Positions 45,309 through 53,695 of a stretch of 64,000 nucleotides of DNA are shown one piece after another. Under the pieces are notes generated by a model. That model ran no database searches and had not been told where the DNA came from. It saw nothing but the letters and a program-made list of their open reading frames with translations. Both the position numbers and the translations under genes were made by a program. The stretch spans positions 145,803-209,802 of the forward strand of contig NZ_LMRT01000013.1 in the NCBI RefSeq assembly GCF_001426225.1, in the 5' to 3' direction. Every line of letters begins with the position of its first letter. Positions within the stretch are counted from its first letter, which is position 1. Origin of the DNA: Allobosea sp. Leaf344. Lineage in GTDB: Bacteria; Pseudomonadota; Alphaproteobacteria; Rhizobiales; Beijerinckiaceae.

Positions 45309-46145
45309 TCAGACCGGACGGGCCCAGAGGTCGAGATGGCCGACGAGGCCGGTCGCGCTGCGCTTGGCCGCGAGCCATTCCGACACCCGCGCCGGCTCGA
45401 TCTGCCCGGTCTCCAGCACCGCGTCGGCGATGCCGCGCGTCAGCGCCTCGACGAGCTCGCGCTGCGCCTCGCCGAGCTGCCAGGCGCTGTCGCCGGTGGA
45501 GACGGCGAAGCCGGTCTTGCGGAAGGCCTCGGCCATCGCCTCGGTTGCATCGGGGCCGGCGGCGGGGCCGAAGCCCTTATCCCCGCGCTGGTGATGCAGG
45601 AAGGCCTGGAGCATCGCCCGGTCGGCGGCATGGGCCGGGGTCCAGCTCTCGCGGCCATCGAAGGTCAGCACGGTGTAGAGCGGCAGTTTCTGGCTGGCGA
45701 GAGCGGCGACGAAGCGCTCGATCCAGCGGCGCGACACCAGATCGAACAGGGCCGCCGCGGTGATCAGATCGGGCTGCCAGCCCAGAATCCATTCGAGATC
45801 GCGGGTCAGGTCGGCCTGCCGGAAATCCACGGTCAGGGATTTGCCGGCCTTGGAAAGGATGATCTCCTCGCCCTGTTCGCGCGCCTCGTCCGCCCAGGCG
45901 ATCAGGCGCGCGCGGGCGGTGGCGAGCAGGTTCTCGTCGTAATCGACCAGTGTCCAGTGCTGGCGGTCGGGCAGGGCGGCATAGGCGCCGCGCAGGTTCG
46001 AGCCCGCGCCGCAGCCGAGATCGACGATCGAGATGGCGTGTCTGGGAGCGAAATGGACGCCGACGGCGGCGAGGACCTGCGGGTTGCGAGCCGCATGATC
46101 GGCCGGCTCGCGCAGCGCCAGCCAATCGGGAGAGAAACCACCCAT
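45309..46145 (-). CDS. Class I SAM-dependent methyltransferase
   Basis: A 278-residue methyltransferase. Motif I is ISIVDLGCGAGSNLRGAYAAL (about residues 38-58, split after 20 here) and the acidic motif II is WTLVDYDENLL. There is a DFRQADLTRDLEW segment and a typical C-terminal sheet. The acceptor is unknown. It is the last gene of the five-gene operon 49112-45309 and begins directly after the glycosyltransferase stop with no gap, so it probably modifies that enzyme's product. Confidence 0.82.
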   Translation of the reverse strand: MGGFSPDWLALREPADHAARNPQVLAAVGVHFAPRHAISIVDLGCGAGSNLRGAYAALPDRQHWTLVDYDENLLATARARLIAWADEAREQGEEIILSKAGKSLTVDFRQADLTRDLEWILGWQPDLITAAALFDLVSRRWIERFVAALASQKLPLYTVLTFDGRESWTPAHAADRAMLQAFLHHQRGDKGFGPAAGPDATEAMAEAFRKTGFAVSTGDSAWQLGEAQRELVEALTRGIADAVLETGQIEPARVSEWLAAKRSATGLVGHLDLWARPV

Positions 46146-47195
46146 TCACATCACCTTCCGGCAGATCCGCGCGACGATCGCGGCCGTTTCGGCCCAGGCA
46201 GGCAAGGTCGATGCCGCCGCCCAGGCCGCATCCGCCATGTGCGCCCGCCTCGCGCCGTCGTCAATCACCTGCCGCAAGGCTGCTGCCATCCCAGCGACAT
46301 CTCCGGGCTCCACCTTGATGGCGGCTGCGTCCGGCGCGGTTTCGGCGGCCGCGCCACCCGTGGTGCAGATCAGCGGCAGCCCGCGCGCCAGCGCCTCGGT
46401 GAGGACCATGCCATAGCCTTCGAACAGCGAGGGCATCACGAAGAGGTCGGCAGCGGCATAGGCGCGCGCCAGCGCCGCGTCGTCGACGGCGCCGGCCAGG
46501 GTGATGCGGTCGCCGAGGCCGGCCTCCGCGATCTGCTGCCGCAGGGCTTCCGTGGTTTCCGGCGCGCGGTCTTCAGCCCCGATGATGGTCAGCCGCCAGG
46601 GCAGATCCGCGAGCCCGGCCAGCGCCGCGACCAGCACGTCATAGCCCTTGCGCGGCACGATCGAGCCGACGGCGAGCAGGGCGAGCCCGCTGCCGGGCGG
46701 CGAACCCGCGGCCCGTTCGGCGCGGTCGACCCCCGGGACGGCCACCGTGATGCGATCCTCGGGCACGCCATAGTCCGAGATCAGGAGCCGCTTCGTCGCC
46801 GGGCTGGTGACGATGACGGCGCTGGCATAGCGCAGGGCGGCCGTCTCGCTCGCCCGCAGCGCGCTGGCCCGATCGACCGTCAGCCCCGTCTCATAGGCGA
46901 GGGGGTGATGAACCAGCGCGACGACGCGGCCGGCGAGGCCGGCGGCGATGCTCTCGGGTAAGGCGCCATAGGCGAGGCCGTCGATCAGCAGCGCGGCGTC
47001 GAAGGGCTGGGACAGGATCGAGCGGCCGGTCTCGGCGAGGTCCTCAGGCGTCGGAGCCGGGAAGGAGCCGGGCAGCGGGAGATGGCGCGCCGCCACCCCG
47101 CTGGCCCGCCATTCCGCGAGGAGCCGCCGGTCATAGGCGTAGCCGCCGGTCGGCAGGTCGATGTCGCCGGGGATGGCGAAGGCGATCTCGCTCAC
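46146..47195 (-). CDS. Family 4 glycosyltransferase
   Basis: A 349-residue GT-B enzyme. The N-terminal acceptor domain starts FAIPGDIDLPTGGYAYDRRL. The donor domain has VGSIVPRKGYDVLVAAL (about residues 178-194) and the retaining-GT4 E-x7-E motif in SLFEGYGMVLTEALARGLPL (about residues 263-282). It uses a nucleotide sugar. The acceptor is unknown. It overlaps the preceding pterin-synthase-like gene by 4 nt. GT4 enzymes glycosylate biopterin in cyanobacteria, which makes a pterin acceptor worth testing. Confidence 0.85.
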   Translation of the reverse strand: MSEIAFAIPGDIDLPTGGYAYDRRLLAEWRASGVAARHLPLPGSFPAPTPEDLAETGRSILSQPFDAALLIDGLAYGALPESIAAGLAGRVVALVHHPLAYETGLTVDRASALRASETAALRYASAVIVTSPATKRLLISDYGVPEDRITVAVPGVDRAERAAGSPPGSGLALLAVGSIVPRKGYDVLVAALAGLADLPWRLTIIGAEDRAPETTEALRQQIAEAGLGDRITLAGAVDDAALARAYAAADLFVMPSLFEGYGMVLTEALARGLPLICTTGGAAAETAPDAAAIKVEPGDVAGMAAALRQVIDDGARRAHMADAAWAAASTLPAWAETAAIVARICRKVM

Positions 47196-47593
47196 GCGAG
47201 CGCACCCTCATAGCTCGCCCGCGCCAGATCGGTCTCGTGCAAGGTCACGCGGATGCGGGAGAGGCCGCCAGCGTCCTCGCCCAGGGCGCCGCTGCGCGCC
47301 GCCGCGGCCATGGCGTCGAAGATGTGCCTGCACAGGAATTCGGTGGTGGTCAGCACGCCGGCGAATTGCGGCAGCGTGTCGAGGTTCTGGTAGTTGAGCG
47401 GCTTCAGCGTCGCGTTCAGCACGGTCAGCGCGGCGCCGATATCGACCACGACGTTCTGCCGGGTCAGCTGCTCCCGGAAGAAGGCGACGTCGACGACGAA
47501 GGTGGCGCCATGCATGTTCTGCGCGGGGCCGAAGAACGGGTCCGGCAGCGAATGGCCGATCATGATGCGATCGCGGACTTCGACTGAGAACAT
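47192..47593 (-). CDS. Atypical 6-pyruvoyl-tetrahydropterin synthase family protein
   Basis: A 133-residue T-fold protein of the PTPS/QueD family. Aligned by eye to E. coli QueD, the first zinc His (H14, IGHSL) and second (H28, MHGA) are kept, but the third is Ala30 (HGH to HGA). The catalytic Cys has no counterpart, and the Asp-His pair (LDHHYLN) reads LNYQNLD. The pterin-ring Glu residues appear kept (E85 in TTTE, E120 in LHET). A normal QueD or PTPS reaction is therefore unlikely, although pterin binding may remain. It is in the middle of the operon, with overlap to the GT4 gene. Confidence 0.83.
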   Translation of the reverse strand: MFSVEVRDRIMIGHSLPDPFFGPAQNMHGATFVVDVAFFREQLTRQNVVVDIGAALTVLNATLKPLNYQNLDTLPQFAGVLTTTEFLCRHIFDAMAAAARSGALGEDAGGLSRIRVTLHETDLARASYEGALA

Positions 47594-47625
47594 GCGGTTT
47601 CCTTCGGAGAGTGGGGAGCGGATGA

Positions 47626-48078
47626 TCAGGCCGCGATCGGGCGGCGGCCTAGGGATTGCGAGAAGCGCAGGAGGTACCCGTCCGGATCCTGCACGAGAAA
47701 CTGGTGGACGCCCGTCTCCTCATCCGCAGCGATTCGGTACCACCGCTCTTCGGGCCCGAAGAACAGCGGCCAGGCGGCGCGGTTCAGGGCGGCCAGCAGG
47801 ATGTCGAGATCGTCCACGCCGATCTCGAAATTAATGCCGCGGCCATAGGGTTTCTCGCGCGCGCCCGTATCCCAGCAGCGCTCGGAGGGCCCCGTCTCGT
47901 ATTCCTCCAGCATGAACTCGACGCCGTCGCGCTCGATCGCCGCGAAACCCTGTTCCGGCCGGTCATAGAGCACGCGGAAACCGAGCAGTTCGCGCCAGAA
48001 GGCGAGGCTCGCGGGGAGCGAGGTGATGTAGAGTTCCGGCACGAGCGACGGACGGGGATGCGAACGTGGCGACGTCAT
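47626..48078 (-). CDS. VOC-superfamily protein (bleomycin-resistance/glyoxalase fold)
   Basis: A 150-residue protein with paired beta-alpha-beta-beta-beta modules: VPELYITSLPASLAFWRELL at the start and FLVQDPDGYLLRFSQSL at the end. It resembles BLMA-type drug-binding proteins, which lack catalytic metal. It overlaps the upstream dehydrogenase gene by 4 nt (ATGA) and is followed 32 nt later by the PTPS-like gene. In this setting it might be an isomerase or binding protein for the pathway intermediate, which is speculation. Confidence 0.82.
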   Translation of the reverse strand: MTSPRSHPRPSLVPELYITSLPASLAFWRELLGFRVLYDRPEQGFAAIERDGVEFMLEEYETGPSERCWDTGAREKPYGRGINFEIGVDDLDILLAALNRAAWPLFFGPEERWYRIAADEETGVHQFLVQDPDGYLLRFSQSLGRRPIAA

Positions 48079-49112
48079 GGCGCGGCTTCATAGCAGATCG
48101 CGGCCGTCAGGCCACGCGCGCCGGGGGCGAGAAGCAGCGGGAGCCTGGCGGGCGCCTCGTCGAACGCGATCTCCTCGGTGATCAGCGCGTCGAGCAGCGG
48201 CTCGGCGAGGAGGGCCATCGCCGCGGCGCTGCGGCGGGCATAATCCCAGCGGGGGCGGCGGCTGGGGGCGATCGCACCGACCTGGCTCGAGACCAGTTGC
48301 AGCCGCCGCGCATGGAAGGCGCCGCCGAGCGGAGCGGCGACGGCGCCCTCGCCATACCAGCTCATCTCGACGATGCAGCCTTCCTGCCCGGCCGCGGCGA
48401 TGGCGGTGGCGAGCCCCGGCGCGGAGGCGCTGGCGTGGAAGACGATGTCGGCCTCGCGCGGCGCCTCGCCCGGCAGGGCGAAGCCGAGCCCCAGCCAGGC
48501 GGCGATGGCGGCGCGGGCGGGGTCGAGATCGACCAGCGTCACCTCCGCGCCGGGCAGCCTTGCGGCGAGCCAGGCCACCAGCAGGCCGAGCACCCCGCCG
48601 CCGACCACGACGATACGGTCGGCCGGGCCGGAGCCGGCATCCCAATGCGCGTTCAGCGCCGTCTCCATATTGGCGGCGAGGACAGCGCGCCGGGCCGGCA
48701 CCTCGGCGGGGACGGGGACCAGCCGGTCGGCCGGCGCCACGAAGCGGTCCTGATGGGGGTGCAGGCAGAAGACGATGCGGCCGAGCAGCCGCGCCGGCCC
48801 GGCTTCAACGATACCGACGGCGCAATAGCCGTATTTGACCGGAAACGGGAAATCGCCCTCCTGGAACGGCGCCCGCATGCGCTCGAACTCGCTCGGCGGC
48901 ACCCGCCCTTCGAAGACCAGCCGCTCGGTGCCGCGGCTGATGCCGCTCCAGAGCGTGCGCACCACGCAATCCTCGGGACCGGGCTCCGGAAGCGAAACCG
49001 CGTTCAGGGCGCATTCACCCGCCGCGACATACCAGAGCGCCCGGGCCGTGCGGCCTGCGCCCGGGACCGTTGCCGGACGTCCCTCCTGCGCCATATCGAC
49101 CCGGTCCCGCAT
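48075..49112 (-). CDS. BchC-like medium-chain dehydrogenase without zinc ligands
   Basis: A 345-residue MDR-fold oxidoreductase. Rossmann motif VVVGGGVLGLLVAWLAA (about residues 150-166), then LVDLDPAR as the NAD-binding acidic strand. The usual catalytic zinc ligands (GxCGxxxxD and GHE) are replaced by LWSGISRGTERLVFEG and YGYCAVG, as seen in BchC-type enzymes. A structural zinc Cys4 loop is absent. Start ATG 49112 has GAGG 4 nt before it; ATG 49094 is also possible. It is the first gene of the operon, 58 nt from the divergent opgH. Confidence 0.82.
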   Translation of the reverse strand: MRDRVDMAQEGRPATVPGAGRTARALWYVAAGECALNAVSLPEPGPEDCVVRTLWSGISRGTERLVFEGRVPPSEFERMRAPFQEGDFPFPVKYGYCAVGIVEAGPARLLGRIVFCLHPHQDRFVAPADRLVPVPAEVPARRAVLAANMETALNAHWDAGSGPADRIVVVGGGVLGLLVAWLAARLPGAEVTLVDLDPARAAIAAWLGLGFALPGEAPREADIVFHASASAPGLATAIAAAGQEGCIVEMSWYGEGAVAAPLGGAFHARRLQLVSSQVGAIAPSRRPRWDYARRSAAAMALLAEPLLDALITEEIAFDEAPARLPLLLAPGARGLTAAICYEAAP

Positions 49113-49170
49113 CGTGCCTCGTCTGTCCATCCGTTCCCGTTCGTCCCGCCAGCCCCTGACGGAAGCCGCC

Positions 49171-50982
49171 ATGAACCAGCGCCCCGCTCCGACCACGTTC
49201 CAGCCGGGCGCGCAAGGGCTCGCGGCCACGCAGACGACGCCGGCCGGGCTGCAGGGGCTGGCGGTGCTGCGGTTCCGCCGCCTGCTGGTGCTCGGCCTCA
49301 ACCTCGCGACGCTCGCCTTGCTGCTGCTCGGCCTGGCCGAGGTGCTCGGCGCGGGCGGCTGGAGTGTCGCCGATTACGCGATCTTTGTCGCCTTCCTGTT
49401 CGGCGCGCCCTGGACGGTGCTGGGCTTCTGGAACGCGGTGATCGGGCTCTGGCTGCTGCATGGCGTGCGCGACGGGCTGGCGCGCGTCGCGCCTTTCGCC
49501 GAGGCCGGAGAGCTGGCGACGCCGATCAGCATCCGCACCGCCATTCTGATGACGCTGCGCAACGAGGATCCGGAGCGGGCGTTCCGCCGGCTGCGCGTCG
49601 TCCGCGACAGTGTCGATGCGACGGGGGAGGGGGCGGCCTTCGATTATTTCGTGCTGTCCGACACCAATGACGCGGCGGTCGGCGCGGTCGAGGAGCGGCT
49701 CGCGGCGGAATGGGCGCGCGATCTCGGCGAGGCCGGCCGGCTGCTCTATCGCCGCCGCAGCGACAATGCCGGGTTCAAGGCTGGCAATGTCCGCGATTTC
49801 TGCGAGCGCTGGGGCGCGGATTACGAGGTCATGCTGCCGCTCGACGCCGACAGCGTGATGTCGGGCGAGGCGATCGTGACGTTGACCAGGATGATGCAGG
49901 CCCATCCAAGGCTCGGTATCCTGCAGAGCCTGGTGGTGGGCATGCCGAGCCGCTCGGCCTTCGCCCGGATCTTCCAGTTCGGCATGCGCCACGGGATGCG
50001 GCCCTACACCATGGGCTCGGCCTGGTGGATCGGCGATTGCGGGCCGTTCTGGGGTCACAACGCCATGGTCCGGATCGCGCCCTTCCGCGACGAATGCCAT
50101 CTGCCGGTGCTGCCGGGCGGGCCGCCGCTCGGCGGGGCGGTGATGAGCCACGACCAGGTCGAGGCCACCCTGATGCGGCGCGCCGGCTACGAGGTGCGCG
50201 TGCTGCCGACCGAGATGGGGAGCTGGGAGGAAAACCCGCCGACCATGCTCGACTTCGCCAAGCGCGACCTGCGCTGGTGCCTCGGCAATCTGCAATATCT
50301 GAAGCTGCTCGACCTGCCCGGCCTGAAGCCGATGAGCCGCTTCCAGCTGGTCTGGGCGATCCTGATGTTCCTCGGCCTGCCGGCCTGGACGCTGATGATC
50401 GCGCTGCTGCCGGTGAAGGTGATCGAGGATGCCGGCATCCCCGCCTATCCCGCGACGCTCGCCGCCGGTCTCTACGTGCTGTTCTTCGCGATGTATCTCT
50501 CGCCGAAACTGGCGGGCTTCGCTGACATCCTGCTGACGCGCGGCGGTACGTCCCGCTATGGCGGCACGGGCCGCTTCATCCTGTCCTCGCTGATCGAGAT
50601 CGTCTTCGCCTTCCTGCAGGGCGCGGTCTCCACCTTCCGCACGACGCTGTTCATGATCGGCCTCGCCTTCGGCCGGGCCCGGATCGGCTGGAACGGCCAG
50701 GCCCGCGACGCGCATGCGCTCTCCTTCGCCACGGCCTTCGCCGGGCTCTGGCCGCATCTGCTGTTCGGGCTCTACATCTTCGCGACGCTGTCGGTGCTGT
50801 CGCCGACGGTGCTGATCTGGTCCCTGCCCTTGACAGCGGGCTATGTGCTGGGGATCCCCTTCGCGATGATCACCGCGCTGCCGGCGCTCGGGCACTGGTT
50901 CGCCAAGGCCGGGCTGTGCGGCATCCCCGAGGATTTCGACCCGCCGGCCGAACTCCGCGCCATCCGCAACGAGGCTGACTGA
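49171..50982 (+). CDS. opgH: Osmoregulated periplasmic glucan glucosyltransferase OpgH (MdoH)
   Basis: A 603-residue GT2 membrane enzyme that polymerises glucose from UDP-glucose and moves the chain across the inner membrane. Membrane helices at about residues 38-100 flank a cytosolic catalytic domain with LSDTNDAAVGAVEERLAA, LDADSVMSGEAIV, and the QxxRW-like RDLRWCLGNLQY. Four or five C-terminal helices follow. It lacks the long N-terminal cytosolic part of E. coli OpgH (847 residues), as is usual in alphaproteobacteria. No opgG/opgD partner is in the window. The next two genes look cotranscribed. Confidence 0.92.
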   Translation: MNQRPAPTTFQPGAQGLAATQTTPAGLQGLAVLRFRRLLVLGLNLATLALLLLGLAEVLGAGGWSVADYAIFVAFLFGAPWTVLGFWNAVIGLWLLHGVRDGLARVAPFAEAGELATPISIRTAILMTLRNEDPERAFRRLRVVRDSVDATGEGAAFDYFVLSDTNDAAVGAVEERLAAEWARDLGEAGRLLYRRRSDNAGFKAGNVRDFCERWGADYEVMLPLDADSVMSGEAIVTLTRMMQAHPRLGILQSLVVGMPSRSAFARIFQFGMRHGMRPYTMGSAWWIGDCGPFWGHNAMVRIAPFRDECHLPVLPGGPPLGGAVMSHDQVEATLMRRAGYEVRVLPTEMGSWEENPPTMLDFAKRDLRWCLGNLQYLKLLDLPGLKPMSRFQLVWAILMFLGLPAWTLMIALLPVKVIEDAGIPAYPATLAAGLYVLFFAMYLSPKLAGFADILLTRGGTSRYGGTGRFILSSLIEIVFAFLQGAVSTFRTTLFMIGLAFGRARIGWNGQARDAHALSFATAFAGLWPHLLFGLYIFATLSVLSPTVLIWSLPLTAGYVLGIPFAMITALPALGHWFAKAGLCGIPEDFDPPAELRAIRNEAD

Positions 50983-51744
50983 ATGATGCCCGGCATCGCC
51001 TATCCCAGGGGCACGGCCAAGGCGCTCGCGCGGTCGCTGCGGGTCTATCACGGCGATGCCGAGCGCAACCGCGCCATGGATGCGCTCTATGCGCAATTCC
51101 TGGCGCCGGGCGACCTGGCCTTCGACATCGGCGCGCATGTCGGCGACCGGATCTCCTCCTTCCGCAGGCTCGGCGCCCGCGTCGTCGCGCTGGAGCCGCA
51201 ACCCGGGCCGGCGCGCGCCATCAGGCTGATCCATGGCCGTGATCCGCTGGTCACGCTGGTCCAGGCCGCCTGCGGCGACCGCGAGGGCGTGATCGAGCTG
51301 AAGATCAACAGCGCGAACCCCACCGTCTCCACCGCCTCCGACGCCTTCGTCGGCGCGGCCGCGGGGGCCGATGGCTGGCAGGACCAGGTCTGGGACCGCA
51401 GCCTCGGCGTGCCATGCACGACGCTGGACGCGCTGATCGCCGCGCATGGCGTACCGGCCCTGGCCAAGATCGACGTCGAGGGCTTCGAGGCCCATGTGCT
51501 GGCCGGGCTGACGCGGCCGATCCCGGTCATCTCCTTCGAATTCACCACCATTCAGCGCGACGTGGCCGAGGCCTGCCTCGCGCTGCTCGAGACGCTCGGA
51601 CCCTATCGCTTCAACGTGGCGCTGGGCGAGAGCCAGCGGCTCGAACTGAGCGAGGGCGCCAGCGCCGAGGCGATGGGCCAGTTCCTGCGGGAGCTTCCGC
51701 ACGCCGCCAATTCCGGCGATGTGTATGCGGTGCTCGGCGCCTGA
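50983..51744 (+). CDS. FkbM-family methyltransferase
   Basis: A 253-residue SAM enzyme. Motif I is LAFDIGAHVGDRISSFRRLG (about residues 46-65), followed by VVALEPQP, and the FkbM hallmark is AKIDVEGFEAHVLAGL (about residues 161-176). FkbM enzymes methylate hydroxyls of sugars, polyketides or lipids. It starts directly at the opgH stop with no gap, so the natural guess is methylation of the glucan or its precursor. That assignment is inference. Confidence 0.88.
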   Translation: MMPGIAYPRGTAKALARSLRVYHGDAERNRAMDALYAQFLAPGDLAFDIGAHVGDRISSFRRLGARVVALEPQPGPARAIRLIHGRDPLVTLVQAACGDREGVIELKINSANPTVSTASDAFVGAAAGADGWQDQVWDRSLGVPCTTLDALIAAHGVPALAKIDVEGFEAHVLAGLTRPIPVISFEFTTIQRDVAEACLALLETLGPYRFNVALGESQRLELSEGASAEAMGQFLRELPHAANSGDVYAVLGA

Positions 51745-51802
51745 TGCTTCTTCACGGCGCCAGCGCGCGCTCGACACTGCCCGCCACCATCGGAAGACGT
51801 CC

Positions 51803-52771
51803 ATGCAAGCCAAGCTCGTAACCCTGTTCCTGTCCCTGCTGCTCGCGTCTAGCCTGCCGGTACGGGCCGCAAGCGACGTGGCGGTGGAGGTGAAGAACGA
51901 ATCCGAGCCGGTGCTCTGCGCCGAGAAGGACAACGTCACCATCAAGGCGCTCTCGCCCGAGGTGCGGCGCTTCCAGATCGAGGCCGCGCATCCGGCCTAT
52001 ATCGCCGGGCTGGTCAAGGATAATTGGGAGGCGGACTGGACCGCCTGCGACATGACCGGCGACCCGGTGTTCAAGGCGCCGGTGCCGCCGCGCCGCGTCA
52101 CCTTCTATGAGAGCATCGAGTACTGGCTGGTCGGCTATACCTTCCCGACCTTCTGGCGGCCGGCCGACACGGTCTTCAAGGTCGGGGATCGTGTCGAGAA
52201 GGGGCTGCATCTCGTCCAGCTCTGGAAGCTCGGCAAGGACAAATCCTATGAGGTGTTGGTGGTCTATCCGCAGGATGGTTACTGGCGCGCCAGGCCGATG
52301 CCACCCGGGCATCTCGGCTTCTCCTCCTATGGCTCCTCCTTCCTGTTCGGGCCGATCGAGCAGGATGGCGCGCGCCCGGTCGTGAACATCCGCGAAATCG
52401 AGTTCGATCCGGCGACGCTGTCCTTCAAGATGGCGTTCAAGGATGGCAGCAACGGCACGCTGAAGCTCGACAGCGTCGACGAGAACCGGATGGTTCTCGA
52501 CGCGCTGCTCGACAAGCCGGTGACCGGCGGCAAGGCCTTCGTGGCGCTGCGCTCGATGTATGTCACGGAGTTCAACAACGACGTGGCGCGGATCGCGGTG
52601 CGGGAGCCCGGCGCCAAGGGCTGGCGCGAGGAGCCGCTGATGCCCTTCGCCGGCGCCAAGGCGACCGATGTCTGGATGGGCCGCACCACCCATTCGCGGC
52701 ACAACACCTCCTCGCCCGACATGGTCTTCCGCAATTTCTCCAAGGATCCGAACCCTCCGGCGAAGAAGTAG
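51803..52771 (+). CDS. Secreted protein of unknown family
   Basis: A 322-residue protein with an N-terminal signal peptide (LVTLFLSLLLASSLPVRAA, residues 5-23). The mature part is beta-rich, has few cysteines and shows the pattern WEADWTACDMTGDP, then FYESIEYWLVGYTFPTFWRP and GHLGFSSYGSSFLFGPIEQD. No domain is recognised. It lies 58 nt after the FkbM gene on the same strand and probably belongs to the OpgH group, so a periplasmic role in glucan handling is possible but unproven. Confidence 0.78.
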   Translation: MQAKLVTLFLSLLLASSLPVRAASDVAVEVKNESEPVLCAEKDNVTIKALSPEVRRFQIEAAHPAYIAGLVKDNWEADWTACDMTGDPVFKAPVPPRRVTFYESIEYWLVGYTFPTFWRPADTVFKVGDRVEKGLHLVQLWKLGKDKSYEVLVVYPQDGYWRARPMPPGHLGFSSYGSSFLFGPIEQDGARPVVNIREIEFDPATLSFKMAFKDGSNGTLKLDSVDENRMVLDALLDKPVTGGKAFVALRSMYVTEFNNDVARIAVREPGAKGWREEPLMPFAGAKATDVWMGRTTHSRHNTSSPDMVFRNFSKDPNPPAKK

Positions 52772-52906
52772 GCGAGCCTGCCGCGCGGGGAACGCATCCG
52801 CCGCGGTCGCGTTGAGATGCGACGGGGGCGGCAGCCGAAAACCGGTTCGCAGGTTCAGGCATCATGCTTTAGCGTATGGCGCTCCCGCTCCAGACCTGAG
52901 GCCGAC

Positions 52907-53695
52907 ATGCCGCGCTTTGCCGCCAATCTCTCGATGATGTTCACCGAATGGGACTTTCTCGACCGCTTCAAGGCGGCCGCGGATGCGGGTTTCGAGGCGG
53001 TCGAGTTCCTCTTCCCCTATGAGCACGCTTCCGAAAAGGTCGGGCTGGCGCTGGCCGGCGCCGAGGTCGAGCAGGCGCTCTTCAACCTGCCGCCGGGCGA
53101 TTGGGAGAAGGGCGAGCGCGGCATGGCCGCGATCCCGGGGCGCGAGCGCGAATTCCGCGAGGGGATCGAGACGGCGCTGGCCTATGTCCATGAAACCGGG
53201 GCGAAGCGGCTGCACATGATGGCGGGCCATGCCGATCCGCAGGACAAGGCGGCGCAGGCCGCCTATCGCGCCTCGCTCGCCCATGCCGCCGACCGTCTCG
53301 GCGAGTTCGGCATCGACCTGCTGATCGAGCCGATCAACGGCAAGGACATGCCGGGCTATTTCCTCTGCGATTTCGACCAGGCCGCCGCCTATGTCCGCGA
53401 AGCCGGCCGGCCGAACGTGAAGCTGCAATTCGACATGTATCATTGCGAACTGATCCATGGCGACGTGCCGGGGCGGCTCGAGGAGCTCTTCCCGCTGATC
53501 GGCCATGTCCAGATCGCGCGCGCCGCCGGGCGGCACGAGCCGGACGCGTCGGGGCCCGATTACCCGCTGCTGTTCGATCGCCTCGACGCGCTGGGCTATG
53601 CCGGCTTCGTCGGCTGCGAATACAGGCCCGAGGCCGGCACGCTCGAAGGGCTCGGCTGGTTCTCGCCCTATAAGAAGCGAGCGGCGGAGGCATGA
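52907..53695 (+). CDS. hyi: Hydroxypyruvate isomerase family protein
   Basis: A 262-residue TIM-barrel sugar isomerase. The start MPRFAANLSMMFTEWDFLDRF and the metal/catalytic glutamates in LLIEPINGKDMPGYFL (about residues 139-154) and GCEYRPEAGT (about 241-250) match Hyi/OtnI-type enzymes, which interconvert hydroxypyruvate with tartronate semialdehyde or 2-oxotetronates. ATG 52907 is chosen over the longer in-frame reading from 52817. It overlaps glk by 4 nt. Confidence 0.87.
   Translation: MPRFAANLSMMFTEWDFLDRFKAAADAGFEAVEFLFPYEHASEKVGLALAGAEVEQALFNLPPGDWEKGERGMAAIPGREREFREGIETALAYVHETGAKRLHMMAGHADPQDKAAQAAYRASLAHAADRLGEFGIDLLIEPINGKDMPGYFLCDFDQAAAYVREAGRPNVKLQFDMYHCELIHGDVPGRLEELFPLIGHVQIARAAGRHEPDASGPDYPLLFDRLDALGYAGFVGCEYRPEAGTLEGLGWFSPYKKRAAEA

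Noticed and set aside
49015-51945. A 976-residue open frame on the minus strand opposite opgH and the FkbM gene, and similar long antisense frames elsewhere (for example 41098-43359 on the plus strand).
   Set aside because: They mirror well-supported genes, have Arg/Gly/Ala/His-biased translations and show no family motifs. In high-GC DNA antisense frames stay open by codon bias.
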